Source of the DNA: an uncultured Bacteroidales bacterium
GTDB lineage: Bacteria > Bacteroidota > Bacteroidia > Bacteroidales > UBA932
Reading direction: 5' to 3'
Assembly (NCBI GenBank): GCA_905234285.1
Contig: CAJOHK010000008.1
Span: 1 to 54,525, forward strand
DNA: 54,525 nt
Made by a program: the position numbers and the translations under genes. The notes under the pieces were generated by a model. That model saw nothing but the letters and a program-made list of their open reading frames with translations, was not told the origin of the DNA and did not search any database. Shown here piece after piece: positions 24,860 through 33,617 of this stretch (its first letter is position 1; each line of letters opens with the position of its first letter).

Positions 24860-26049
24860 ACGAAAAGGATTTTGACATATCCGTAAGGAATCTGCTTCAA
24901 AACGCGGAAGAACCCGTCTCTCCACGTGTGTGGAAAGGCGTGGCGGCGGGGTTGGACCGCCAGCACCGCGTGATTCCTTTCTGGTTATGGGGCGCCATGA
25001 CGGCCGCTGTGGCCGCCGCTGTGATAGCGGGCGTGGTAATCCTGTGGCCGGCTGCAACCATAGAACCTTCTAACCAATCTATATCATTGGCCCAGGCAGA
25101 ACTGCCGGCCGCCCCTGCCACCCTGGCAGCGGCCTCCGAAGCAGTCCCCGCCCAAGGCCTGGAAACGGCCCCGGTGGCAGCGAAGAAAGTACGCTTCGCT
25201 GCCGCCCCCGAATCCACCCCTGAAGCTACCCCCGAAGCCATTCCTTCCTCCGAGCCCCTGCTGGCCGCGCTGGAAGTGAACCGGCCGCAGCTGGTTCCCA
25301 TCCGCGCCTACATTCCCGTAAGCCAGGTCTCAGACCAGGAACTGCTGGAAACCCTGGCCCGCAGCGAGCAAAAGGCCGAGAATGGCCGCGGCCTCTCCAT
25401 CATGGCCGTGGGCAACCTCCAGGGCAATTCCCGCCAGGATGTCCCCATCAAGGCCGGGCACGGCTTTGCCAAGGCAGGCGCCCTCCCCAACAGAGAATTC
25501 ATAGAGGAAACCTCCCAGGACAACTTCGGCCTTCCTTTCAGTGCAGGTATCAATCTTAAATATAATTTCACACCCCGCTGGGCTGTGGGTCTGGGTGTAC
25601 GGTACACCAACCTCAGCCGCACTTTCCTGGGAATCTACCACTCCGGTGAAGGGTACGATGTAGGAGACTACGACAGTCCTACCTCCATAGACAACCAGCA
25701 GCACTGGATGGGCATTCCCCTCAATGCGTATTACGACATTGTTAACCGGGGCAGGTGGCGCGTACACGCATTTGCCGGCGGGTCCTTCGAGTTCCTGCTT
25801 GACAACGACTTCCTGGTACACGCCCCCAACGACTTCCATTATCACCAGACCGGCCGGCACAACATGTGGTCTGTGGGCGCCGGCCTGGGAGTGGAATTCA
25901 AAATCACGCCCCACATCGGCCTGTTCCTGGATCCGGGCATTCGCTACTACCTGTTCGATGCCGCCGAGATGCCCCGCTCCCTGCGCACCATCCAGCCGCT
26001 CCGCTTCGACATAGAAGCCGGCCTGCGCTTCTCTCTGGGCAAGAATTAG
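24856..26049 (+). CDS. Membrane-anchored anti-sigma-like protein with C-terminal outer-membrane-type barrel
   Basis: 397 residues. The N-terminal 45 residues are cytoplasmic in style (MNEKDFDISVRNLLQNAEEP, then WKGVAAGLDRQ). One transmembrane helix follows (FWLWGAMTAAVAAAVIAGVV), then a long Ala/Pro/Glu-rich linker (about 75-165), and then a beta-barrel-like domain of about 200 residues (INLKYNFTPRWAVGLGVRYT, GIPLNAYYDIVNRGRWRVHA, ending AGLRFSLGKN). A C-terminal aromatic/Asn end and alternating strands fit an OmpA/PorT-type 8-strand barrel. Such a chain would tether the cytoplasm through the inner membrane to the outer membrane. Coupling with the ECF gene (ATGA overlap) suggests it senses envelope state and sequesters the sigma factor; this is inference. 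Confidence 0.75.
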   Translation: MNEKDFDISVRNLLQNAEEPVSPRVWKGVAAGLDRQHRVIPFWLWGAMTAAVAAAVIAGVVILWPAATIEPSNQSISLAQAELPAAPATLAAASEAVPAQGLETAPVAAKKVRFAAAPESTPEATPEAIPSSEPLLAALEVNRPQLVPIRAYIPVSQVSDQELLETLARSEQKAENGRGLSIMAVGNLQGNSRQDVPIKAGHGFAKAGALPNREFIEETSQDNFGLPFSAGINLKYNFTPRWAVGLGVRYTNLSRTFLGIYHSGEGYDVGDYDSPTSIDNQQHWMGIPLNAYYDIVNRGRWRVHAFAGGSFEFLLDNDFLVHAPNDFHYHQTGRHNMWSVGAGLGVEFKITPHIGLFLDPGIRYYLFDAAEMPRSLRTIQPLRFDIEAGLRFSLGKN

Positions 26050-26051
26050 CC

Positions 26052-26894
26052 ATGATTGGGTATCCCAACGTAAAGATTAATCTGGGTCTGAACGTCCTGC
26101 GCAAAAGGCCGGACGGCTACCATGACCTGGAAACCCTCTTTGTTCCCTATACCGGCATTAGCGACACCCTGGAAATCATTGCCGGAGACGATTACAGCCG
26201 CACCATCAAGGATTTGCAGGAGCGCTACGGCAGCCTGGCCCAGGCCATTTCCCCGGACGGGAAACTCATGATTTCCATAGCCCGGGCGCAGGGCGTAGAC
26301 TGGGATCCCCTCAAGGACCTCACAGCCAAGGCATACTTCCTGCTGGCGGCCCAGTACGAGCTCCCTCCCATGAAAATCTTCCTGGAAAAGCGCTCTCCGG
26401 TGGGCGCCGGACTGGGGGGAGGTTCGGCCGATGCCGCCTGGGCGCTGCGCATGATAGCCCAGCTGGCCGGGCTGGAACTCGGCAAGCAGGAACTGGCCGC
26501 CCTGGCCGCCCGCCTGGGCAGCGACTGCGCCTTCTTTGTGTACAACCGCCCCATGCTGGGCAGCGGCCGCGGCGAGGTACTGGTGCCCTACGATATAGAC
26601 CTGTCGGCCTATCGGCTGCAGGTGATAATCCCGGACGGAGTGGCTGTTTCTACGGCCGATGCCTACCGCGGCATTGTGCCCCGGGAGCCGGTTAAACCCC
26701 TGCAGGAAGTGCTGCGGCAACCGGTAGAAAGCTGGAAGCAGGATTTGGTGAACGACTTTGAGGAAACCGTGTTTGCCAAGTACCCTTCCCTGGCCGGAAT
26801 CAAGGAAGATTTGTACCGAGAGGGGGCCGTTTACGCCGCCATGAGCGGCAGCGGAAGTGCATTTTTTGCCCTCTTCCCCACCTCCAAATCTTAA
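26052..26894 (+). CDS. ispE: 4-diphosphocytidyl-2-C-methyl-D-erythritol kinase IspE
   Basis: 280 residues. It phosphorylates CDP-ME in the MEP pathway of isoprenoid precursors. GHMP-kinase signatures are visible: KINLGLNVLRKRPDGYHDLE at the N terminus, the ATP loop PVGAGLGGGSADAAWAL, and the C-terminal AAMSGSGSAFFALF. Start ATG follows the previous stop by 2 nt, so it is part of the sigma-factor operon. This placement of an essential enzyme behind an ECF unit may simply reflect operon packing. Confidence 0.95.
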   Translation: MIGYPNVKINLGLNVLRKRPDGYHDLETLFVPYTGISDTLEIIAGDDYSRTIKDLQERYGSLAQAISPDGKLMISIARAQGVDWDPLKDLTAKAYFLLAAQYELPPMKIFLEKRSPVGAGLGGGSADAAWALRMIAQLAGLELGKQELAALAARLGSDCAFFVYNRPMLGSGRGEVLVPYDIDLSAYRLQVIIPDGVAVSTADAYRGIVPREPVKPLQEVLRQPVESWKQDLVNDFEETVFAKYPSLAGIKEDLYREGAVYAAMSGSGSAFFALFPTSKS

Positions 26895-26992
26895 AAAACA
26901 CAACAAAATACTCCTGATACAACACTTTTTTTCTTACGATTGTAGGAAAAGTGTTTGCCTTTGGCGACCTTGCGCTCCCAAAGTTGAGAGCC
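26895..26992. other. Intergenic gap with a hairpin
   Basis: A pairing AACACTTTT/AAAAGTGTT around a 17-nt loop lies near 26922-26955, after ispE. It may form a transcription or mRNA-stability signal, but there is no following T run. Confidence 0.4.
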
Positions 26993-28237
26993 ATGCGTCG
27001 TTTGATTGGAATCCTGGCCAGCCTTCTGGCCCTGGCCGCCTGCCAGAAACCCTTGTTCAATACTACTCCCAGGTGGATGCGGATGCAAGACCGCTACGCC
27101 CACATTCCTTATGAGAAAGAAGAGGATGCGGACAGCCTGGTTATGCCGGTCCCCGACGGGCACAGCGTGTATGCCGCCGCCGTACGCTTCCCCAGGGGAG
27201 TGGACTGGCGGGAGGGCGATTATCGGCAGGCCGAGCTGGTACTGCTGCGGGACAGCGTGGAGGTACGCTCCTTCCCCTTCGGCGGAGACCCCGCCCCCGA
27301 CCGCATACGCCTGCTGGGCACCCAGATCTGGACCGACGAAACCCGGAACGGAAACGCCACCGTCATCTGCTGCAACGGGGAGGAACGGCTCTCCTGGAGC
27401 GGGGAAGAAGTAATACAGGGCCTGCTGGTTGCCGACGGCCATATCCATACGCTGGGGCAGCGCGCCGGCGGCCGGGGCATTTGCTACCGGGTAGACGGAG
27501 AAGTGGTCTTCGAATCCCCTTTGGGCACCATTCTGGGCGGCCTGGAAAACCGGGAATGGCCCGGCGGGGCGTTGTCGGCCGATTCGCTGGGCGTCTATTA
27601 TACCTATTGCATCCCCGTGAAAAAAGGCAAGGAAACCCTGCAGGAATACCATGTAATGCGGGGCGACGAGCAGGTGCAGCTGGTGGCGGCCGGCATGGCC
27701 CATAAGGTCTTTGACGTGCGGCCTTTGGGCGGCGTCGTTTACCGGAGCGAGTGTCGCAGCCCCTACAGCTGGAGCCTGTGCCTGGTCCAGGCCAATGCGC
27801 CCATTTCCATGGGGATATCGCCCGAGGAGGAAGTTCTTGAGGGCCAGCTCATTACCTATAACGGATACATGCTCATGAAAGGGCTGAGCAAAAGTCAGGG
27901 AAACCCAACCTATACCTATTGGGTGCGGGATATGTATGACGTGCGCTTTGTGGCAAGGAGTAACTTTGTGCCGGCCGACATTTACCTGGACCAGGGCTGG
28001 TGCGCCTACATTACCCTGGACCAGGGACGTGTGTGCCAGGCATATAAGAACGGAAATTATTTGCCCGTAAAGCCCGACACCTATGTACTCAAGTCCAGCC
28101 GCTGCGCCGCTTTCCGGAAGGGCATCTTTGCCATGGCCCTGACCCACGCCAGCGGGGACGAGCACCTGCTCACGGCCGACCAAGAGGCTTTTCCCCATAG
28201 GTTCAACGGCTTTTTTGTGGCCATTCAAATCCAATAG
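26993..28237 (+). CDS. Hypothetical lipoprotein, probable beta-propeller
   Basis: 414 residues from MRRLIGILASLLALAACQKP, a textbook lipobox (LAAC). The body consists of repeated beta segments with Trp and Asp/Gly turns (RIRLLGTQIWTDETRNGNAT, VYRSECRSPYSWSLCLVQAN, NPTYTYWVRDMYDVRFVARS), compatible with a propeller. I do not recognise a named family. It ends 3 nt before yifB and is likely co-transcribed with it. Confidence 0.7.
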   Translation: MRRLIGILASLLALAACQKPLFNTTPRWMRMQDRYAHIPYEKEEDADSLVMPVPDGHSVYAAAVRFPRGVDWREGDYRQAELVLLRDSVEVRSFPFGGDPAPDRIRLLGTQIWTDETRNGNATVICCNGEERLSWSGEEVIQGLLVADGHIHTLGQRAGGRGICYRVDGEVVFESPLGTILGGLENREWPGGALSADSLGVYYTYCIPVKKGKETLQEYHVMRGDEQVQLVAAGMAHKVFDVRPLGGVVYRSECRSPYSWSLCLVQANAPISMGISPEEEVLEGQLITYNGYMLMKGLSKSQGNPTYTYWVRDMYDVRFVARSNFVPADIYLDQGWCAYITLDQGRVCQAYKNGNYLPVKPDTYVLKSSRCAAFRKGIFAMALTHASGDEHLLTADQEAFPHRFNGFFVAIQIQ

Positions 28238-28240
28238 ACT

Positions 28241-29800
28241 ATGCTGGTAAATATCCATGGGGCCAAGTGTATCGGCATTGAGGCCGTGCCGGTAACCATT
28301 GAAGTAAACATTAACCTTGGAATTGGCCTGCACCTGGTGGGCCTGGCCGATGCCGCCGTAAAGGAGAGCCTTCTGCGCACGGTGACAGCCCTGCAGTCCA
28401 AAGGCTTCCACGTGCCTGGGAAAAAGATAGTGATTAACCTGGCACCGGCCGACCTGCACAAACAGGGCAGCGGCTACGATATTCCCATAGCGCTGGGCAT
28501 CATAGCCGCCTCGGAGCAGTTGCCCATGCCGGGGCTGGAGAAGTATCTGATTATGGGCGAGCTGGGCCTGGATGCCGGCGTGCGCTATGTGAGCGGTACG
28601 CTGCCCATGGTGGAGCTGGCCATCCGGCAGGGCTACAAGGGCTGCATTCTGCCGGAATCATCGGCCCTGGAGGCGGTGGACTACACGCAAACGCAGATTT
28701 ATGGGGTGCGCACGCTGGACGACGTGCTGCGCATCCTGCAGGAGCAGGAGGACCCTTCCGACCTGCTCATCTGGAACACGGAAGCCTACCGGGAGGCACG
28801 CGCATCCCAGAGACTCAGTGTCAGCCCGTACATGGATTTTGCCGACATCATTGGGCAGGAAGGGGCAAAGCGCGGGGTAGAGATTGCATCGGCCGGCAAC
28901 CATAATGTGCTTTTTCTGGGGGCACCGGGAAGCGGAAAGAGCTCCATGGCCAAGGCGATGGCGGGGATTCTGCCGCCCATGAGCCTGGAGGAGAGCGCCA
29001 TCACTTCCAAGATTTACTCGGTGGCGGGCCGAAGCAGCGGCGGCCTGGGGCTCATGCGCACCCGGCCGTTCCGCGCGCCGCACATATCGGCCTCCAAAGC
29101 GGCCATGCTGGGCGGCGGCAGCGGAGACAACATCCTCCCCGGGGAGGTGTCGCTGGCCACGGGCGGGGTGCTCTTTCTGGACGAGTTCTGCGAGGCGCCC
29201 AAGTCCACACTGGAGGCGCTGCGGGGGCCCCTGGAGGACCGCAAGGTGACCATTTCCCGCCTCAAGGCCAAGATCGAGTACCCCGCGTCCTTCATGCTGG
29301 TGGCGGCCTCGAACCCCTGCCCTTGCGGCTATTACGGGGAGGGCGACCGCTGCACGTGCACCGTAGGCCAGCGCATGAGCTATCTTTCCAAGCTGTCCGG
29401 GCCGATTATGGACCGGATCGACATCCAGCTTTGGGTGCATCCGGTGGAGACAAAGGCCCTGGTGCGGGGCGGGAAGGCAGAGCCGTCGGCGGTCATTGCG
29501 GCTCGGGTGCTCAAGGCGCGGGAAATCCAGCGCCGTCGCTTCGAGGGCAGCGGCATCTTTACCAACTCCGAGATGAATGCCCGCCAGCTGGAACGCTTTT
29601 GCCCGCTCAGCGAAGAATGCAAGCAGCTGCTGGAGCAGGTCATCGGCCGCCTGGGGCTCAGCGCCCGCGCCTACACGCGCATCATCAAGATTGCCCGCAC
29701 CATTGCCGACCTCTCCGGCTCGGCCGCCATCCTGCCCGCCCACATCTCCGAAGCCGCCAGCTACCGCTTCCTGGACCGCCGCAGTATTCTGGATTTGTAA
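28241..29800 (+). CDS. yifB: YifB/ComM-family Mg-chelatase-like AAA ATPase
   Basis: 519 residues. The N-terminal 165 residues form the ChlI/Lon-like domain (VNINLGIGLHLVGLADAAVK). The AAA core has Walker A GAPGSGKSSMAKA, Walker B GGVLFLDEF, and the signature NPCPCGYYGE with a downstream Cys pair. The C-terminal Mg_chelatase domain ends RSILDL. Family members such as ComM are hexameric helicases that promote branch migration in natural transformation; other functions are possible. It is followed by a hicA gene whose promoter overlaps its 3' end. Confidence 0.93.
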   Translation: MLVNIHGAKCIGIEAVPVTIEVNINLGIGLHLVGLADAAVKESLLRTVTALQSKGFHVPGKKIVINLAPADLHKQGSGYDIPIALGIIAASEQLPMPGLEKYLIMGELGLDAGVRYVSGTLPMVELAIRQGYKGCILPESSALEAVDYTQTQIYGVRTLDDVLRILQEQEDPSDLLIWNTEAYREARASQRLSVSPYMDFADIIGQEGAKRGVEIASAGNHNVLFLGAPGSGKSSMAKAMAGILPPMSLEESAITSKIYSVAGRSSGGLGLMRTRPFRAPHISASKAAMLGGGSGDNILPGEVSLATGGVLFLDEFCEAPKSTLEALRGPLEDRKVTISRLKAKIEYPASFMLVAASNPCPCGYYGEGDRCTCTVGQRMSYLSKLSGPIMDRIDIQLWVHPVETKALVRGGKAEPSAVIAARVLKAREIQRRRFEGSGIFTNSEMNARQLERFCPLSEECKQLLEQVIGRLGLSARAYTRIIKIARTIADLSGSAAILPAHISEAASYRFLDRRSILDL

Positions 29801-29817
29801 AATAGTATCACTTTTAG

Positions 29818-29825
29818 TATCTTTG
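29818..29825 (+). promoter_or_regulatory. -7 box of hicA, leaving no leader
   Basis: TATCTTTG with TTTG 20 nt upstream at 29794-29797. The ATG begins 2 nt after the box, so transcription should start at or inside the start codon: a leaderless mRNA. Confidence 0.75.
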
Positions 29826-29827
29826 CC

Positions 29828-30085
29828 ATGTCAACCAAAGACAAACTGGTAGAAAGGTTTAAATCGCTGCCCAGTGATTTTACGTTTGATGAACTCAAAA
29901 GCGTAATGGCCCACTTGGGCTTTAAAGAAATGAACTTGGGCGCCACCTCCGGATCCAGAACAGGATTCATGAGGGGCACTTTAATGATTAAAATGCACAA
30001 ACCACATCCTGGAAAGATTGTTGGCAAAAAAGCATTGAAAGGGATTCTAAACATCTTAAAGCAAAAGAAGATATGGGAAGACTGA
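29828..30085 (+). CDS. hicA: HicA-family toxin (mRNA interferase)
   Basis: 85 residues with the double-stranded RNA-binding-like HicA fold: FDELKSVMAHLGFKE, GSRTGFMRGTLMIKMHKPHP with the expected catalytic His, and a terminal alpha helix. As a type II toxin it cleaves mRNA. The hicB antitoxin gene overlaps it by 13 nt and follows it, the usual hicA-hicB order. Confidence 0.88.
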   Translation: MSTKDKLVERFKSLPSDFTFDELKSVMAHLGFKEMNLGATSGSRTGFMRGTLMIKMHKPHPGKIVGKKALKGILNILKQKKIWED

Positions 30086-30405
30086 AGTATAAAGGCTACA
30101 TGGGTACCGTAGAATACGATGAGAGTGCCAATTGTTTAATGGGAAAACTTTTGGGACTCAAGGATGCGCTCATTTTATACGAGGGATCCACCTTGGAAGA
30201 ACTCAAGAAAGACTTTGAGGAAGCCGTAGATGACTACCTGGAGTCCTGTAAGGCTAATGGGCTTGAACCCGAGAAGCCTTATAGCGGGAAACTGATTGTT
30301 CGAATGACCTCCCAATTACATGGAGCAGCAGCAGACAAAGCCAACACGCTGGGCATTAGTTTGAATGAGTTTATTAACCGCGCCGTACGCGCCGCTGTAC
30401 TATGA
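30073..30405 (+). CDS. hicB: HicB-family antitoxin
   Basis: 110 residues. The N-terminal RNase-H-like fold (YMGTVEYDESANCLMGKLLG, GLKDALILYEGSTLEELKKD) neutralises HicA. The C terminus is a ribbon-helix-helix/RHH-type DNA-binding domain (ADKANTLGISLNEFINRAVR) that can autoregulate the operon. It overlaps hicA at its start and tsaE at its end (4 nt), so tsaE may be translationally coupled to the toxin-antitoxin unit. Confidence 0.9.
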   Translation: MGRLKYKGYMGTVEYDESANCLMGKLLGLKDALILYEGSTLEELKKDFEEAVDDYLESCKANGLEPEKPYSGKLIVRMTSQLHGAAADKANTLGISLNEFINRAVRAAVL

Positions 30406-30827
30406 TGCACCAGATTACCATTAACGGTCTTCAAGACCTGGAGCGGGCGGCTAAGGAGTTCCTTCAACAGATTGGGGACCATACCCTGGTGGCTTTTTAT
30501 GCGCCCATGGGGGCGGGGAAAACCACTTTTACCACGGCGGTTTGCAAGGTGTTGGGGGTGCAGGAGGATGCCGTGAGCTCCCCTACCTTTGCCATTGTGA
30601 ACGAATACCGGGCCGCCAGCGGAGAGCCCGTCTTTCACTTTGACTTTTACCGGATTAACAAACTGGCCGAAGCCCTGGACATCGGCCTGTACGACTACCT
30701 GGATTCCGGCTGCCTATGCCTGATGGAATGGCCGGAGAACGTAGAGGAACTGCTCCCGGAGGAAACCCTCAAAGTGACTATTTCCGTGAACCCCGACGGT
30801 TCCCGGACCTTGAGCTGGGAGGATTAA
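30402..30827 (+). CDS. tsaE: tRNA threonylcarbamoyladenosine biosynthesis ATPase TsaE
   Basis: 141 residues. P-loop APMGAGKTTFTTA, SPTFAIVNEYR and HFDFYRI mark the YjeE/TsaE family. It works with TsaB, TsaC/TsaC2 and TsaD in forming t6A37 in ANN-decoding tRNAs. It begins at the overlapping ATGATG after hicB. Its stop codon interlocks with that of the convergent DUF6377-like pseudogene. Confidence 0.92.
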   Translation: MMHQITINGLQDLERAAKEFLQQIGDHTLVAFYAPMGAGKTTFTTAVCKVLGVQEDAVSSPTFAIVNEYRAASGEPVFHFDFYRINKLAEALDIGLYDYLDSGCLCLMEWPENVEELLPEETLKVTISVNPDGSRTLSWED

Positions 30828-31568
30828 AGCTTTTTGGCGATGATGCCCAGATGATGGGTATAGTTCTCTTTCAGGCGCTGGATGGCGCTGTGGAAAGTGA
30901 GATTCTCGTCCACGTTTCCGCCCATATTTCAGGGCGTCTTCCTGCGCAATGCGAAGGTATCGGAATGAGCGGTCTACGTCGTACGGAAGGATAATCTGGC
31001 CCACCATGGTAAGGGAGGCATAGTCCCGCACGGCATTGAGGATATCACTCTGGGCCGAGCGGATGAGCCAGTACAGCTGCTCGGAACTGCGGCCCTGCAG
31101 GCTGGCAATCTCCGATACGTGGAAGGCATAAATGGCATATTCGTGCTCCTCGGGCCGGGTGCCGGAGAGCATGACGCGGGCCAGGCTGTCGGCCGAAGCG
31201 TATCGGCCCTCCTGCGTGAGCTGGTCCCGACGAAGGGTGCGCCAATCCTTGGAGTCCTTCTCCAGGGTACGGAGCAAACGGGCGCGCTGCAAATGGGTAC
31301 GGGTGGTATCGAAGCTGAAGGAGAAGGCGGCATTGGCCAGCGACATCTCCAAGTCGTAGCTGGCAAGCGGGTCCCGGCTAGCGGCAATCTGGCGGCGCAT
31401 GAAGGCCAGCTCGTCCATCTTACGGGCCACGTACATTCCCTGGGCCGACAGATAGCCATCCAGCTCGCCCAGCAGGAGGCGGGTTTCATGGTCGGCCTTG
31501 CGCTTTTCCTGGCAGGAAAAGAGCGCAAGGCAGGCTGCGGCCATCAGGATTGCATGCTTGAGACTCAT
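30824..31568 (-). pseudogene. DUF6377-like membrane regulator, truncated and frameshifted
   Basis: The N terminus is a lipoprotein (CLALFSCQEK), followed by a helical TPR-like region: LLLGELDGYLSAQGMYVARK, YALIRSAQSDILNAVRDY-like, then DVDRSFRYLRIAQEDALKYG. This closely follows the N-terminal half of the DUF6377 proteins of Bacteroidales. In that family the sensor half should be followed by a transmembrane helix and a C-terminal helix-turn-helix. At about 30925 the frame shifts. The good continuation (NVDENLTFHSAIQRLKENYT, ending LGIIAKKL) ends at 30824, and the original frame runs on only as a shadow of tsaE. The C-terminal signalling part is absent, and internal TPRs look deleted. Confidence 0.65.
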
Positions 31569-32149
31569 AGGTTCAGCAGGATCTTAACAACTTCTTCGTG
31601 TCGGCCTTCGGGGATTACCGGTGAGAGGAAGGAGAGCATCTGGAGGGTTTGGGCTTCTTTCTCGGGGACGCCGCGCGAGCGCATGTAAAAGAGTTCGTCC
31701 TCATTCAGGCGGCCGACGGTGGCGCCATGGGAGCACTTGACGTCATCGGCGTAAATCTCCAGCTGAGGCTGGGTTTCCACCTTGGCACTGTCGGTAAGGA
31801 GGATGTTGTGGTTCTCCTGATAGGCTTCAGTTTGCTGGGCGTCGGGGGCTACCACAATGGTGCCGTGGAACTGCACCCGGGCCTCTCCCCCGGCAATGCC
31901 TTTGATGAGCTGGCGGCTCTGGCAGCCGGGCGCGCGGTGGTGAACCAGGAAGTTCAGATTCACCTTCTCCTGAGCATTGCAAAGGTACAGGGCCTTGATT
32001 TCCAGCTGGGCGCCGGGGCCCACCAGGTCTACGCTCAGGTCAATGTCCCGGCTCTCCCCCGGCAGCACCACGTACTGCAGCGCCAGCTTTTGGCCGGCCT
32101 GCACCTGGTACTGCGCCGCGGGCGGGGCTATGTACTTGCCGTGTCCCAT
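31565..32149 (-). CDS. sufD: Short SufD-like protein
   Basis: 194 residues, less than half the usual SufD. It keeps the C-terminal core: TEAYQENHNILLTDSAKVET, PQLEIYADDVKCSHGATVGR and DELFYMRSRGV, the part that pairs with SufB in the SufBC2D scaffold for Fe-S cluster assembly, plus a partial beta helix. The N-terminal helical domain is missing, and the start (MGHGKYIAPPAAQY) lies 3 nt after sufC, so the gene is not simply cut off at its 5' side by an assembly break. Either a lineage-specific minimal SufD or an old deletion. Its stop overlaps the start of the next minus-strand gene (ATGA). Confidence 0.8.
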   Translation of the reverse strand: MGHGKYIAPPAAQYQVQAGQKLALQYVVLPGESRDIDLSVDLVGPGAQLEIKALYLCNAQEKVNLNFLVHHRAPGCQSRQLIKGIAGGEARVQFHGTIVVAPDAQQTEAYQENHNILLTDSAKVETQPQLEIYADDVKCSHGATVGRLNEDELFYMRSRGVPEKEAQTLQMLSFLSPVIPEGRHEEVVKILLNL

Positions 32150-32152
32150 GGG

Positions 32153-32887
32153 CTAGAACTGGTCAAATCCTTTGCTTTCGATGGCTTCGATGAGCTCTCG
32201 GCCACCGGTTTTTACTATGCGCCCGGCCTTGAGCACATGCACAAAATCCGGCTGCACATACTCCAGGAGCTTGTGGTAGTGCGTTACAATGATGGCGCTC
32301 TTCTGAGGACTGCGGAGGGCATTTACCCCATCGGCCACAATCTTTAGGGCATCCACGTCCAGGCCGCTGTCGGTCTCGTCCAAAATGCTAAGGGACGGCT
32401 CCAGCAGGGCCATCTGGAAAATCTCGTTGCGCTTTTTCTCGCCGCCGCTGAAGCCCACGTTCACCTCGCGCTTGGCAAACTCGGGCTTCATTTGCACAAA
32501 GGCCATCTTCTCCTTCATGAGCTTGAGGAAATCGCCGGTTTTCATTTCCGGCAGGCCTGCTGCTTTGCGCTTGGCGTTCACTGCTGCCTTCATGAAGGCC
32601 GTGATGGTGACGCCGGGAATCTCGATGGGATACTGGAAACTGAGGAACAGTCCGGCCCAGGCACGCTCCTCGGGGACCATGGCCAGAAGGTCCTGCCCGT
32701 TGAAAGATATTGCGCCCTCGGTGACCTCATAGCCGGGCTTGCCGGTGAGTACCGCCGCCAGCGTGCTCTTGCCGGCGCCGTTGGGACCCATGACAGCATG
32801 CACCTCGCCTTTGCCGATGCTCAGGTCTATTCCCTTAAGTATTTCCTTGCCGTCTATGACAGCATGAAGGTTCTGTATCTCTAACAT
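32153..32887 (-). CDS. sufC: Fe-S cluster assembly ATPase SufC
   Basis: 244 residues. ABC ATPase with Walker A GPNGAGKSTLAAVL, Q-loop SFQYPIEIPGV, a signature variant GFSGGEKKRNEIF and the SufC-specific Walker B ILDETDSGLDVDALK. It energises the SufBCD scaffold. sufD follows 3 nt later. Upstream lies a 106-nt gap with a hairpin and then pnuC. Confidence 0.96.
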   Translation of the reverse strand: MLEIQNLHAVIDGKEILKGIDLSIGKGEVHAVMGPNGAGKSTLAAVLTGKPGYEVTEGAISFNGQDLLAMVPEERAWAGLFLSFQYPIEIPGVTITAFMKAAVNAKRKAAGLPEMKTGDFLKLMKEKMAFVQMKPEFAKREVNVGFSGGEKKRNEIFQMALLEPSLSILDETDSGLDVDALKIVADGVNALRSPQKSAIIVTHYHKLLEYVQPDFVHVLKAGRIVKTGGRELIEAIESKGFDQF

Positions 32888-32927
32888 TGCTGCAGCACGT
32901 ATCTATTTAAATATCAGTTTCTTACGC

Positions 32928-32961
32928 AAAAGTGATTGTGTCAAAGTGTATAATCACTTTT
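32928..32961. repeat. 10-bp inverted repeat between pnuC and sufC
   Basis: AAAAGTGATT and AATCACTTTT are perfect arms around a 14-nt centre in the AT-rich gap. It may terminate pnuC transcription, serve as an operator, or affect sufC expression. Confidence 0.5.
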
Positions 32962-32993
32962 CTATATCTTATTTATTATCAATTACTTAGCTG

Positions 32994-33617
32994 CTACGCC
33001 TTTTTTTGGTACAGCTTCACCCAGGTCCACAGGGACCACAGGCCGTTAACCAAGTACAGGCCGCACACGATGGGCATGAACACGTTGCCCACGCTCAGGT
33101 GCAGGATTATTTGGGTAATATTCACCAGCAGCCACACAATCCAGCATTCCCACTTCTTTAAAGAGGACAGCAACTGAGCCAGCAGGATGAGGGCGGTGAC
33201 CAGGCAGTCCAGGTAGGGATGCGGATCGGCCGGGAAGAGCTTGTCCAGGGTGAAGCCCCACAATCCGGCCACGGCCAGCGTGCCTGCCGCGCAAATGACC
33301 GCTGCGGCCGGACTCAGCGTGCCTACGCGGAGGGACTTGCTGTCCTGCGACGACTGCTCCTCTGGCTTGGGGTGCGTCCAGCGGTAGTGGCCCAGCACAT
33401 TGATGGCCAGGGACACCGGCTGCAGCAGCAGGCTGGCGTATAGGTTCCGGTTCCAGAACAGGAAAAAGAGCGCCGCCGTATACAGGTAGCCCACCCAGAA
33501 GTTATATTTGGAATTGCGCCCGGCCAGGAACACGCAGGTGAGGCCGAGCAGACTGGAAATGAGGTCTATCAGGAGCACCGGCCGGCCGGCGAGGGTAAAT
33601 ATGACGGTATCGATCAT
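32994..33617 (-). CDS. pnuC: Nicotinamide mononucleotide/riboside transporter PnuC
   Basis: 207 residues, seven predicted helices. Family motifs are [40 protein letters not shown], and a C-terminal [20 protein letters not shown] with conserved Trp/Asn. It imports NMN precursors as a facilitator. Its ATG overlaps the sufB stop (ATGA), so it is translationally coupled to Fe-S assembly genes, an unusual neighbour. It separates sufB from sufC. Confidence 0.88.
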   Translation of the reverse strand: MIDTVIFTLAGRPVLLIDLISSLLGLTCVFLAGRNSKYNFWVGYLYTAALFFLFWNRNLYASLLLQPVSLAINVLGHYRWTHPKPEEQSSQDSKSLRVGTLSPAAAVICAAGTLAVAGLWGFTLDKLFPADPHPYLDCLVTALILLAQLLSSLKKWECWIVWLLVNITQIILHLSVGNVFMPIVCGLYLVNGLWSLWTWVKLYQKKA

